A stretch of 10,511 nucleotides of DNA from Desulfatitalea sp. (lineage in GTDB: Bacteria; Desulfobacterota; Desulfobacteria; Desulfobacterales; Desulfosarcinaceae): the NCBI GenBank assembly GCA_013041835.1, contig JABDRH010000261.1, forward strand, positions 1 through 10,511. Reading direction: 5' to 3'. Made by a program: the position numbers and the translations under genes. Under the pieces are notes generated by a model. It searched no databases, was not told the DNA's origin, and saw nothing but the letters and a program-made list of their open reading frames with translations. The stretch's first letter is position 1, and the number at the start of each line of letters is the position of its first letter. Positions 1 to 7,359 of the stretch are shown here, one piece after another.

Positions 1-1308
1 GGCCTGGCGCACCCACAGCACGCCGCCGGCCAATTGCCATTGCCCGGCCACATCGATTAGATTGAGTCCGGGTCCGGGTCCGGGAATGCGGATCAACGCT
101 CCTTGCGCCGTGCCGGTCACCTTTAAACGGGACTGATGGAACAAATGCTGCCAGTCCGGTCCCGTGGTCCACAGGGTCATTTGCACCAACTCGCCGCCTT
201 CAATTATTTTTAGCAGGTTGAGTTCCCCGGCCTCTGCGACCAGTGCGATCAATGCCGCCCGCAGTCGGGTCACATCGCAGTTTTTGGCATTTGCGAAAAG
301 CTGTATGGCATCGGAAGCCACGGGTTTGGTAAAGTGCTGCATGAAAGTCATGTCCGCATTCAACCGGGGGGCATCGGCGGTCAGCCGATGTATAGTGACT
401 TCATACTGTTCGGCGGTTAGGGTGGCTGTTCCGGCGGTGGCGAACGCTTTGATCTCCGTCTGGCCGGCGCCGCGCGCCAGCACCATTTCTGGCGCCGATG
501 CCTCGAAATCACATTGGAACGTCTGAAATCCATGGGATTGCAGCTGCAAGTGAAGCGCCATGGTCGAGCGGATGGACACAAGATCCTCGCTATTGCCCAA
601 AAGCAAGGCCCAGTGATCGATGCTGATGCGCGTCCAGTCAATGCGCGCCCGACCGTCGAGGGTGTTCGGGTCCATCTCGGCCGCGGCTTCGATCCGCCCG
701 CGGTCGGCTGTTTGTCCTGTCACTGTCAACTGGATGCGCTGCGCCGAAGTGGCCATCTCGACTGTCATGTCCTCGGCCAGCGAAATTTTCCCATCGGGCC
801 CGACAAGCTGCACGCTGCCGTTTTTGAGCAACAGATGCGCAACCGCTGGCAATTCGGCCAAGACGGCATGCATTGTCCTCAAGGCGGCATCGTCCGGCGG
901 CCAGGTGAACCGTTTAAGATCCTTTTGACTCGATTCCACCCGTTCGACGGTTATCGCGGGTGAATGGACCAACACGCGGTCAATGCGCACCCGGCCTTTG
1001 ATCAGTGGCCACACATCGACATACACCGAAGCGTCAGCCGCCTTGAGGTCAAACCGCCCTGGCAAGTGCCAGTTCACGCCGCCGACCGTAACGCCGGGCA
1101 TAGGCAGCAGGGTCACGCGCAAGCGGTCAAAATCGATTTGGCCGGGGACATGTTGTTCCAACACCGATAGAAAACGGGGCTTGATGCGTTGGCTCGACAG
1201 CACCAACGGCAAAAGAGAATGGAGTGCGAACAGAAGCGCCATCAGGCCAACGGCGCACCCAATGGTCCAGCGAACTGCGCGGTTTGCTTTTTTTAGAGTG
1301 AAACGCAT
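1..1308 (-). CDS. AsmA-like envelope protein, N-terminal 436 residues (runs off left edge)
   Basis: An open minus-strand frame runs from an ATG at 1308 to the window edge without a stop, so this is the first 436 codons of a longer protein. The N-terminus is basic (MRFTLKKANRAVRW), followed by one hydrophobic segment at about residues 13-38, which suggests an inner-membrane anchor with a periplasmic body. The rest has the AsmA look: alternating beta-strand-like segments, an early pattern reading PGVTVGGVNW, and the PLIKGRVRIDRVLVHSPAI segment near residues 102-120. AsmA-family proteins span the envelope and are tied to phospholipid transport or outer-membrane assembly; that role is inferred from the family. 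No clear Shine-Dalgarno precedes the ATG. The plus-strand frames across this region are shadows. The exact subfamily (AsmA, DUF748 or other) cannot be decided from this fragment. Confidence 0.72.
   Translation of the reverse strand, partial: MRFTLKKANRAVRWTIGCAVGLMALLFALHSLLPLVLSSQRIKPRFLSVLEQHVPGQIDFDRLRVTLLPMPGVTVGGVNWHLPGRFDLKAADASVYVDVWPLIKGRVRIDRVLVHSPAITVERVESSQKDLKRFTWPPDDAALRTMHAVLAELPAVAHLLLKNGSVQLVGPDGKISLAEDMTVEMATSAQRIQLTVTGQTADRGRIEAAAEMDPNTLDGRARIDWTRISIDHWALLLGNSEDLVSIRSTMALHLQLQSHGFQTFQCDFEASAPEMVLARGAGQTEIKAFATAGTATLTAEQYEVTIHRLTADAPRLNADMTFMQHFTKPVASDAIQLFANAKNCDVTRLRAALIALVAEAGELNLLKIIEGGELVQMTLWTTGPDWQHLFHQSRLKVTGTAQGALIRIPGPGPGLNLIDVAGQWQLAGGVLWVRQA
66..84 (-). repeat. 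Three-unit 6-bp tandem repeat inside the AsmA-like gene
   Basis: The hexamer GTCCGG occurs three times in a row and is followed by one more G. It is in frame and encodes a Pro-Gly-Pro-Gly-Pro-Gly stretch on the minus strand. Unit gain or loss would keep the frame. Confidence 0.6.
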
Positions 1309-1378
1309 GATAGGCAAATCATAAGGCCGATATGACAAAATGCCATCGGTTGGACCAAGGCAAGTGGCCGGTTGCTAT

Positions 1379-1419
1379 GCAGGAAAGGAATAATTCCCGA
1401 GGAATCATTTCTTTCCTGC
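1379..1419 (-). terminator. Strong hairpin downstream of the regulator gene (possible terminator)
   Basis: GCAGGAAAG (1379-1387) is perfectly complementary to CTTTCCTGC (1411-1419). The pairing continues inward through one G-T wobble and AAT/ATT, has a single A-C mismatch, then ATTCC/GGAAT around a three-base CGA loop. The stem is about 18 bp with one mismatch. It begins four bases past the TAG of the regulator gene, where a terminator is expected. On the minus strand it is not followed by a T-run, so intrinsic termination is uncertain. It may instead be an mRNA-stabilising 3' hairpin. Confidence 0.5.
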
Positions 1420-1422
1420 GCC

Positions 1423-2721
1423 CTATAATAATTTCATCCACAATAACTTTGCCGTTGTATCTGTCAGGTTTTTCCATTGCGTAGGAATATCCCGGGATAG
1501 AAAGACCACATGACCGGCGCTGATATGATGTGCCGTCTCCTTGATGGTCACTTCCAACTCGCCTTCCAGCAAGTAGCCGAACTCTTCTCCTTTATGGGCA
1601 AAGAAGTGGCGGCCCAGCTTCCTGCCCGGTGGGATTTCCAGCAGGTAGGGCTCCACGCGGGCCGGCAAATCCATGGGGAGCAACTGCCGGCCTTCGATGC
1701 TGCCCTTGGGTAACTGAGCAAAGTGGGTCCGTTTGCCTTCGCCTGAAAACACCACCGGCCGCAAGTCGTCTTCATCCTTGTGGAAGAAGTAAGCGACATC
1801 GACCACCAGGACTTGGGCCAGCTTGATCAGAGCCGGCAGGGAGGGATAGATCAGGTTGCTTTCAATCTGGGAGATGGTACTGGGCGTGACCCCCACCCAT
1901 GCGGCCAACTCCTTTTGGGAGAGCCCTTGCCGGGTGCGCAGGGATTTGAGGCGCCCGCCCAGGTCGATCTTTTCGGTCATGGGCTGATCGGCATCGAAAG
2001 CCACGGCGATGCCGTCCACCCAGAAGAATTCGGCCTTATCCAGCGTGTTCGGCCGGCGGTTGTGGGCTTTGAGGATCGTCAGGGCGCTTTTGCCACGCCG
2101 GATGCCCAACTCGATGGCCACCTGGGCGATCTGGTTGATGTGGGCCTTGAGCCGGTTGCTGTGGGCACCCTTTTCAATGATCCAGTAGGCAATGGTTTCC
2201 AACTCATAAAGCCGCGGGCAGGAACGGGAGTAAAATTTCAATACGCTTTCTTCCCCCTCCCATAAATCCTGCATGCCGGTCAGGCTTTCAAAGACAAAGC
2301 GCACATCTTCGGTCTGCTTTTGGTGGATGCCGTAAATGGCTTCGGCCACCTTCTCCGGCCGGGCCGGTTCGTTGATCTTGACGATTTGGTAGGGCCACTG
2401 GGCGCCGTTTTTTTCATAAAACTTTGAAAAGACGGCAGAACCGTCACCCTTGCCGTGAGTGAAGCAGTCGAGAATGGTCAGGTGGGGTGTTTCGGCCAGG
2501 GGGCCCAGCTCTTCCAGCAAATTCTTGGGTGAACGGTCAAAGGTGACGTAAATGATCGGCTTGTTCCGCATTTGGGACTCGCGGATCAGGTTGAGCACAA
2601 AGGGAAACGCCAGACTTCCGGCTTCGTCGTACCAGATCACATTGTCACCGATGAACAGGCCGTCCAGGCGCCTGTCCAAGGCGGTCAACCCTGTGGAAAC
2701 ACGTGTTTTTTCATTAAACAT
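1423..2721 (-). CDS. KaiC/RadA-like domain - XRE helix-turn-helix - cupin transcriptional regulator
   Basis: The protein has 432 aa in three parts. Residues 1 to about 245 resemble a KaiC/RadA RecA-like domain: STGLTALDRRLDGLFIGD near the start and VRFVFESLTGM (140-150) where the Walker B strand should be. The Walker A loop is missing, because residues 29-41 read IWYDEAGSLAFPF with no GxxGK[T/S], so ATP hydrolysis is unlikely. Residues about 254-313 are an XRE-type helix-turn-helix (SQKELAAWVGVTPSTISQIE). Residues about 350-430 are a cupin; H372, H376 and E379/E380 are plausible metal ligands, but the late cupin His is replaced (PTQW). XRE-cupin proteins are usually ligand-sensing DNA-binding regulators. 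It lies 80 bp after the FAD oxidoreductase gene on the same strand, so control of that gene or of the pair is a reasonable inference. The Shine-Dalgarno is weak. Confidence 0.85.
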   Translation of the reverse strand: MFNEKTRVSTGLTALDRRLDGLFIGDNVIWYDEAGSLAFPFVLNLIRESQMRNKPIIYVTFDRSPKNLLEELGPLAETPHLTILDCFTHGKGDGSAVFSKFYEKNGAQWPYQIVKINEPARPEKVAEAIYGIHQKQTEDVRFVFESLTGMQDLWEGEESVLKFYSRSCPRLYELETIAYWIIEKGAHSNRLKAHINQIAQVAIELGIRRGKSALTILKAHNRRPNTLDKAEFFWVDGIAVAFDADQPMTEKIDLGGRLKSLRTRQGLSQKELAAWVGVTPSTISQIESNLIYPSLPALIKLAQVLVVDVAYFFHKDEDDLRPVVFSGEGKRTHFAQLPKGSIEGRQLLPMDLPARVEPYLLEIPPGRKLGRHFFAHKGEEFGYLLEGELEVTIKETAHHISAGHVVFLSRDIPTQWKNLTDTTAKLLWMKLL

Positions 2722-2801
2722 ATAGCGCCATCACTTCGTTGCGTCGATAAGGTTGATTGGAATGAAACCTGCCTGTGGTCTGAGTTGAAGGCATCGATTT
2801 T

Positions 2802-4034
2802 CTAAGCGGCAAGCAACTTGGCAAAATTGAAATCCGAAGCCATCAATGCGGCAGGATCTATATCGAGAGGCACACCATTTTCGATAAGGGCGCGCAGCAC
2901 GCCCCCCTGCTCGATATGGTTGATCAAAATAGCACCCACGAGCAAATTGCCCCTGAAGACTAGACTGCGGTAAAAACCTTTGCCCACGCCACCGGATCGA
3001 AGGATGCGCAAAGGCGCATCCGCTGGTGGGTTGGCATAACCCAGGGTCATCACATCCAAGTCGTAAATGCGCATCACATTGCGACTGAGGCTGCCCGGGT
3101 AAGCCACCGCACGGCCGGCCATGTTAAAACCGGCGATGCGGCCCTGTGCGGCGGCCTCGGGCCAAATGGCATTGACCCAACGGCAGCCCCTGGCAATATC
3201 GATGGATTCGGCCACGTCCCCGGCGGCGTAAATTGTGTCGACGCTGGTTTGCAGATGATCGTCCACCAGAATCCCCATGTCCGTTTCAATTCGGTCACGC
3301 GGGACGAACGATTGTGCCGGACGTACGCCTTTGCCGATGACGACCAGGTCGCATGCCAGGCGTTGGCCGTCGTCGGTCAGTGCCGCTTGAACGCGCCCAG
3401 TGCCTTCAAAGGCCGACACACTGGTGCCCACGCGGACGTCAAGACCGTGGTCCAAAAGCCGGTTCAGGATCAAATGACCGGCGGTTTCATCCACCTGCAG
3501 GCTTAGCGGGTAATCGGAGCTTATCAACATGGTCACCGAAAGGCCCCGGCGTAGCAAGCCGTAGGCCGCCTTGAAGCCGACCAGGCCGCCGCCCAGCACC
3601 AGCGCCCGGTGTGCACCCGGCAGGGCTTCAAGCTGGGATTTCACATGAGCCTGGGTGCGCATAAAGAATATATTGGCCAGGTCGAGACCATCGGCATTGA
3701 TGGGCCTTGGGTCGGCGCCCGAAGCGATGAGCAGCCGATCGAATGCCACGCGAACGCCATCTATCAGTTCGACCCAGTTCCCGTCCACATCCAGTCGGAC
3801 CACACGTTGCCCGAGCACAGGCGTAATTTTCAATTCCGAATAGATCGCCGTTCCCCGGATAGGCAGCCTTTCGTGGGGCTGGGATCCTTCCAGCACGTTG
3901 CTGATCATGGGGCGGCTGTAAGGGGGAAAGCTTTCATCGCCGATGAGGGTGATCCGGCCATCCGGATCGAGCGCCCGAATGGCTTCGGCGGCATTGATGC
4001 CGGCAATGCCGTTGCCGATGATCACGTAATGCAT
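2802..4034 (-). CDS. NAD(P)/FAD-dependent oxidoreductase (NirB-N-terminal / rubredoxin-reductase type)
   Basis: A 410-aa flavoprotein that should move electrons between NAD(P)H and a protein partner. The N-terminal FAD site is GNGIAG (7-12), the NAD(P) Rossmann motif is VLGGGLVGFKAA (146-157), and the second FAD motif is TIYAAGDVAES (267-276). There is no CxxxxC redox disulfide, which fits the NirB-like/rubredoxin-reductase class and excludes the lipoamide-dehydrogenase class. An upstream in-frame GTG at 4061 is possible. I chose the ATG at 4034 because AAGGA lies 8 nt before it and the protein then opens directly with the FAD-binding strand MHYVIIGNG. A sigma-70-like promoter lies about 40 bp upstream. 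The downstream regulator is probably co-transcribed. The electron partner is unknown; the nearby flavodoxin is one candidate. Confidence 0.85.
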   Translation of the reverse strand: MHYVIIGNGIAGINAAEAIRALDPDGRITLIGDESFPPYSRPMISNVLEGSQPHERLPIRGTAIYSELKITPVLGQRVVRLDVDGNWVELIDGVRVAFDRLLIASGADPRPINADGLDLANIFFMRTQAHVKSQLEALPGAHRALVLGGGLVGFKAAYGLLRRGLSVTMLISSDYPLSLQVDETAGHLILNRLLDHGLDVRVGTSVSAFEGTGRVQAALTDDGQRLACDLVVIGKGVRPAQSFVPRDRIETDMGILVDDHLQTSVDTIYAAGDVAESIDIARGCRWVNAIWPEAAAQGRIAGFNMAGRAVAYPGSLSRNVMRIYDLDVMTLGYANPPADAPLRILRSGGVGKGFYRSLVFRGNLLVGAILINHIEQGGVLRALIENGVPLDIDPAALMASDFNFAKLLAA

Positions 4035-4075
4035 GAAGGACATCCTTGTTGAAAAAAGCACCTGAAAAATGCGCT

Positions 4076-4105
4076 ATTCTACCGTTTTTGCACGCGCATG
4101 TTCAA
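4076..4105 (-). promoter_or_regulatory. Sigma-70-like promoter of the FAD oxidoreductase gene
   Basis: On the minus strand, TTGAAC (4105-4100) is followed after 18 bp by TAGAAT (4081-4076). The -10 box matches five of six consensus positions and the -35 box four of six. It would give a short leader of about 35 nt before the ATG at 4034. Confidence 0.5.
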
Positions 4106-4176
4106 GCCCAAAAACCCGTGTGGACCGCATGGTTTGGATTTCTGCGCAAGCCCTATGGTTGCCGGCTTAGGTTTTA

Positions 4177-4334
4177 GGCGATTGGCGGAAAAGAATATAC
4201 CCTATTGCGCCGGATTTTTTTTCCATCTTCAAGGCGTGTCAAAGGACGCATACGGTCTGTATTCGGCCTGTGACACAACGCACAAGACGGGAAAAAAGAC
4301 AAGCAAGAGGGTATATGCTTTGACAGAAATCGCC
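4177..4334. mobile_element. MITE-like imperfect palindrome, long copy (158 bp)
   Basis: The element begins GGCGATT and ends AATCGCC, and is flanked by TTA on both sides (4174-4176 and 4335-4337). Nested complementary blocks run inward: 4177-4183 with 4328-4334; 4195-4203 (ATATACCCT) with 4308-4316; 4205-4208 with 4303-4306; 4217-4224 (TTTTTTCC) with 4290-4297; 4236-4241 (GTGTCA) with 4271-4276; and 4250-4253 with 4259-4262. The whole element can therefore fold as one long imperfect hairpin. Its right arm recurs, inverted, at 9268-9321. It encodes no convincing protein. It fills much of the non-coding gap 4035-4410, between the FAD oxidoreductase promoter and the flavodoxin gene. A non-autonomous transposon remnant is the best reading; a structured RNA or REP-like repeat is the alternative. 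Confidence 0.72.
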
Positions 4335-4410
4335 TTATGATTACTTTCCAACGCCGGATGGCGCATGACCTCCGGAAACAAAACAGCAAGCCCAGCGAAA
4401 GGAGCACCCC

Positions 4411-4845
4411 ATGGCCAAAGCCCTTATTGTCTATGCCACAAGGACTGGTGAGACCGAGCAGATTGCCAATCTGATTGCCGAAGGCATCCGCATCGGCGGA
4501 CAGGAAGCGGTCGTTGTCAATGCCAATGAAATCAAAAACGAATCCCAGCTCGAGGGCTACGAGGCCCATGTGTTCGGGTCGGCCACTTATCACGGAGGCA
4601 TGATTGAAAGCATGAAGCGCATTTTATTCCTGGCGGAAAAGGCCGATTTGACGGGTCGGGTGGGTGCGGCTTTCGGCGCCTTTGGTTGGAGCGGCGAAGC
4701 CCCTCAACGCATCTATGACACCATGCGGCATATCTTCCACATGGATATGGTCAAGGACGCCTTGCGCCTGAAGTCCGCCGCCCTGGAAGGTGGTGTGCCC
4801 ATGGCCCACGACTATGGCCGCGAAATCGCAACCAAAATGGCGTAA
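4411..4845 (+). CDS. Flavodoxin / flavodoxin-domain protein
   Basis: A single-domain flavodoxin of 144 aa, slightly short of the usual 140-175 range's midpoint. The FMN phosphate loop is TRTGETE (10-16). SATYHGG (57-63) and the GAFGWSGEA segment (89-97) are the expected positions of the two isoalloxazine-contacting loops. Flavodoxins shuttle one electron at low potential in the cytoplasm, replacing ferredoxin. The similarity is closest to the flavodoxin domain of FprA-type flavodiiron proteins (GxFGWSGEA pattern). An AAAGGAG Shine-Dalgarno sits 6 nt before the ATG. It is the only plus-strand gene in the left half, faces the minus-strand glycosyltransferase gene convergently across 24 bp, and is divergent from the FAD oxidoreductase. 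A clean promoter was not found; the palindromic element lies just upstream. Confidence 0.9.
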   Translation: MAKALIVYATRTGETEQIANLIAEGIRIGGQEAVVVNANEIKNESQLEGYEAHVFGSATYHGGMIESMKRILFLAEKADLTGRVGAAFGAFGWSGEAPQRIYDTMRHIFHMDMVKDALRLKSAALEGGVPMAHDYGREIATKMA

Positions 4846-4869
4846 GCCGACCCTATCCCGGGATCGCCA

Positions 4870-6456
4870 TTACTGACAGCATTTCTTGAATTTCTTGCCG
4901 CTGCCGCAGGGGCAGGGATCGTTACGTCCCACTTTGGGGCCCTTGCGCAGCGCCTGTTCGACCTTTGGCATCCGGCCGTCAACGAAATACCACCGTTCTT
5001 CGTGTTTCTTGAATTCGGCAATTTCACGGTGCTCGACCTTCTTGCCCTTTTGACGGTATCTGGCGGTGAACTCCACTACCCCCGTTTCGTCCTCCGGTCC
5101 ACCGGCTTGCGCATCAATGATTTCAAGCCCCAACCACAGGGCATTTTTGGCCCATGATTGGATGGATTCCCGCTTGAGATCTTCGCGCTGGTCGGGGTGC
5201 GTGGTTTCGACGATGTAGTCCACCGCCGACTTGACATGGGCCGTGTATCGGGAGCGCATCAACGCTTCAGCCGTCAGCGCTGGCCGCTGCCCCTGAATCA
5301 AGGGTTCACAACAATTACAATAGGCTTGACCGCTGCCACAGGGGCAAGTTTCCATGGTTCTGCTCCTTTGATCGGCTTCATGATACATTTCCATCAGAAT
5401 CCGGGCCACCGTATCGGCGCCGTTCTCATTGGGTTGGGGAACTTTTTCCAGCGTTAACAACTCAGGCAGCATGGCCAACCATTGCCCTTGGTTGTAAACG
5501 TCAGCGCTGATGCTTCTGGACGGCAAATGGGTAGTGATGAAACGTTCCAGAGCCGGTGATTCCGCCGATTCGCAGCGAGGAATGTAGCCAAAGGGCACCC
5601 CTGCCTGGTACGCCTCGGCAATCGTGCTGTAGCCGGCTTTGCCGATAAGCAGGTCGGCGGCCGCCAGCAGATCCGGATGATAAAAGCGCGAGTGGGTGGG
5701 CAGCAAGGTGATGTGGGGATGATTGCTGCGCAAGCCGTTGGCGCTGGGCACGACCAGGTGCGCCGGCAGGTCCTTCGAAGTGTGGGTCAGGAAGTGAAAT
5801 TGATCGGGGATCCCTCCCATACTGACCAGCACCATCTTGCGGTTATCGGCAATGTTCAATGCCCTGCGAATACGCGCGGCCGGTGTGCGGGGCGATCGGC
5901 TCACCGGCGACACCACACTCGCCCCTGCCGCCGGCCGGCAGATCGGCTCACACTGAATATGCAGATCCGCCTGGGCGTATATATGCTTCAAGTAATCGGC
6001 AAACATTTCCAGCCCGGATGCTTGTTCCAGGCAGGACGCGTAGATGAAATCCCAGGTGAAATTCTCGATGAGCACGCTGGGCAGGCCGGCGCCTTGGGCC
6101 ACAACGATGCCAAGGGCCGAAATGTCGCACACGATCAACCGGCAACCCGATTTTTGCACCTGTTCCACCAGGCTCGAAACCGTACCGGGATCAAAGGGCA
6201 TAAGGCGATTCAACGCCTGTACGGTCGCATCCAAATCCACTTCTATGGGTGAGCGTTGCACCATACCCACATCGTTTCGAATCTCATGATAGCCGAAATC
6301 GCCACCAAGGGAGTCGCTGAAGATCCATTGGGGGCTAGTGGTGAACAGCTCAAAGCGGATATCACCGACCTGGCGCGCCAGAGCCGCCATGATCGCGGCG
6401 GAGCGGCTGGCATGACCGAACCCATGGTCGGTGATGAAATAGGCGATGTGCATCAT
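4870..6456 (-). CDS. Fusion protein: GT-B glycosyltransferase-like domain + YchJ (UPF0225) domain
   Basis: The protein has 528 aa in two parts. Residues 1 to about 355 are a GT-B-like glycosyltransferase: DHGFGHASR (10-18) is the N-terminal loop seen in MurG-like enzymes and in the N-terminal part of L-arabinokinases, and [19 protein letters not shown] (271-289) is the C-terminal donor-site motif. Residues 368-528 form a complete YchJ/UPF0225 protein: SEC-C motif [13 protein letters not shown] (371-383), then [10 protein letters not shown] (399-408), the central NTF2-like part with WLGLEI and RWYFVDG, and a second SEC-C motif [17 protein letters not shown] (511-527). SEC-C motifs bind zinc; YchJ function is not established. 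The start ATG abuts the TAA of the upstream M48 gene, and a second ATG follows at once. The sugar substrate cannot be read from the sequence. Confidence 0.82.
   Translation of the reverse strand: MMHIAYFITDHGFGHASRSAAIMAALARQVGDIRFELFTTSPQWIFSDSLGGDFGYHEIRNDVGMVQRSPIEVDLDATVQALNRLMPFDPGTVSSLVEQVQKSGCRLIVCDISALGIVVAQGAGLPSVLIENFTWDFIYASCLEQASGLEMFADYLKHIYAQADLHIQCEPICRPAAGASVVSPVSRSPRTPAARIRRALNIADNRKMVLVSMGGIPDQFHFLTHTSKDLPAHLVVPSANGLRSNHPHITLLPTHSRFYHPDLLAAADLLIGKAGYSTIAEAYQAGVPFGYIPRCESAESPALERFITTHLPSRSISADVYNQGQWLAMLPELLTLEKVPQPNENGADTVARILMEMYHEADQRSRTMETCPCGSGQAYCNCCEPLIQGQRPALTAEALMRSRYTAHVKSAVDYIVETTHPDQREDLKRESIQSWAKNALWLGLEIIDAQAGGPEDETGVVEFTARYRQKGKKVEHREIAEFKKHEERWYFVDGRMPKVEQALRKGPKVGRNDPCPCGSGKKFKKCCQ
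5353..5369 (-). promoter_or_regulatory. Internal ribosome binding site and ATG at the YchJ junction
   Basis: Inside the fusion gene, AAAGGAG (minus strand, 5369-5363) stands 7 nt before an in-frame ATG at 5355. The ATG encodes Met368, three residues before the first CPCGSG motif. Translation from here would yield a free YchJ protein of 161 aa, close to the length of standalone YchJ. Whether it is used cannot be told from sequence alone. Confidence 0.5.
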
Positions 6457-7272
6457 TTATCTGCCCTGGTAGTACTGCAGCGCTTCCGGCAGATGGCGTT
6501 GGATATCCGTCACGCGGGTACCGGGCGCCGGGTGGGTGGAAAGAAGTTCAGGAGGGCGCTGCCCACCGCCGCTTTGGGCCATGCGCTGCCAGAAGGGAAC
6601 GGCGGCACGGGGATCATAGCCGGCCTTGGCCATGAGCACCAGGCCGATGCGGTCGGCTTCGCTTTCATGCAGGCGGCTGTAAGGCAGCAGCAAACCGACA
6701 TTGGCGCCGATGCCATAAGCGGACATGAATAGGTTTTGGGTTTCGGCGGGCTGTTTCGCCACGGCCACGGACAGCGCCATGCCACCCAATTGGGTGAGCA
6801 ATCCCTGGCTCATACGTTCATTGCCGTGGTTGGCGATGGCGTGCCCCACCTCGTGGCCCAGGACCACGGCCAGCCCGGTTTCGTCCTGGGTGTACTTCAG
6901 GATGCCGGTGTACACCGCCGCCTTTCCGCCCGGCAGTACCCAAGCGTTGGCCTTCTCGTTGTCTTCGATCAGATTAAACTCCCAGTTGAACGAACCGGTC
7001 AGGTCGGCGCGACCGGATTCGCTCAGGAAATTTTCGGCGGCATTGGCGATGCGCATGCCCACCTTACGCACCATGGCGGTTTGAGCCTTATCCGTAGCGA
7101 GCTTGCTCTCCTTTAAGGTTTGATCGTATTGTTGCACGCTCATGCTGGCAAGCTGGCTGTTGGACACCAACTGTAGGCTGCTGCGGCCGGTAACAGGCAC
7201 CTGGGTGCAGGCCAGCAGCACGCAAAAAGCGACGGCGGCTGAAAGCTTGATCCAAGGCGACGGTTTTTTCAT
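6457..7272 (-). CDS. M48-family zinc metalloprotease, lipoprotein
   Basis: A 271-aa predicted lipoprotein of the M48 (LoiP/BepA/Oma1-like) family, which degrades or checks misfolded envelope proteins. A short basic N-terminus and a hydrophobic stretch end in the lipobox LLAC (19-22), so the mature protein starts with Cys22. The zinc site is HEVGH (140-144), with the third ligand E203 in HESEAD (202-207). NAWVLPGG (109-116) and STHPAPGTRV (245-254) are further family signatures. The frame is open to 7347, but I chose the ATG at 7272: AAGGA lies 7 nt before it and the signal peptide starts there. It is directly followed by the glycosyltransferase-YchJ gene (TAA then ATG, no gap), so the two are almost surely co-transcribed. 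The lipobox has no Asp at +2 (it is Thr), so outer-membrane sorting is expected. Confidence 0.92.
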   Translation of the reverse strand: MKKPSPWIKLSAAVAFCVLLACTQVPVTGRSSLQLVSNSQLASMSVQQYDQTLKESKLATDKAQTAMVRKVGMRIANAAENFLSESGRADLTGSFNWEFNLIEDNEKANAWVLPGGKAAVYTGILKYTQDETGLAVVLGHEVGHAIANHGNERMSQGLLTQLGGMALSVAVAKQPAETQNLFMSAYGIGANVGLLLPYSRLHESEADRIGLVLMAKAGYDPRAAVPFWQRMAQSGGGQRPPELLSTHPAPGTRVTDIQRHLPEALQYYQGR

Positions 7273-7359
7273 GAGACGATCCTTTCTCATTGTTGGAACG
7301 TGGACAAGGCGTCGTCGACGTTCGTGTGGTCGCAACAAACGAAACATGCTGGGCCGAAT

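Noticed and set aside
514..963. Plus-strand open frame of 149 codons, with other plus-strand frames between 164 and 1324
   Set aside because: They lie opposite the continuous AsmA-like frame, have no family motifs, and their composition is that of antisense shadows.
4098..4340. Plus-strand frame of 80 codons in the gap before flavodoxin
   Set aside because: Most of it is the palindromic element, it has no convincing Shine-Dalgarno, and its product resembles no known protein.
4174..4593. Minus-strand frame of 139 codons across the flavodoxin start and the palindromic element
   Set aside because: Its C-terminal part is the repeat element and the rest is antisense to flavodoxin; no motif or ribosome binding site.
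4855..4864. Palindrome ATCCCGGGAT between flavodoxin and the glycosyltransferase gene as a bidirectional terminator
   Set aside because: It is short, has no loop and no T-tract; 10-bp palindromes occur often by chance.
5677..6252. Plus-strand frame of 191 codons
   Set aside because: It is antisense to the well-supported glycosyltransferase domain and has no recognisable domain.
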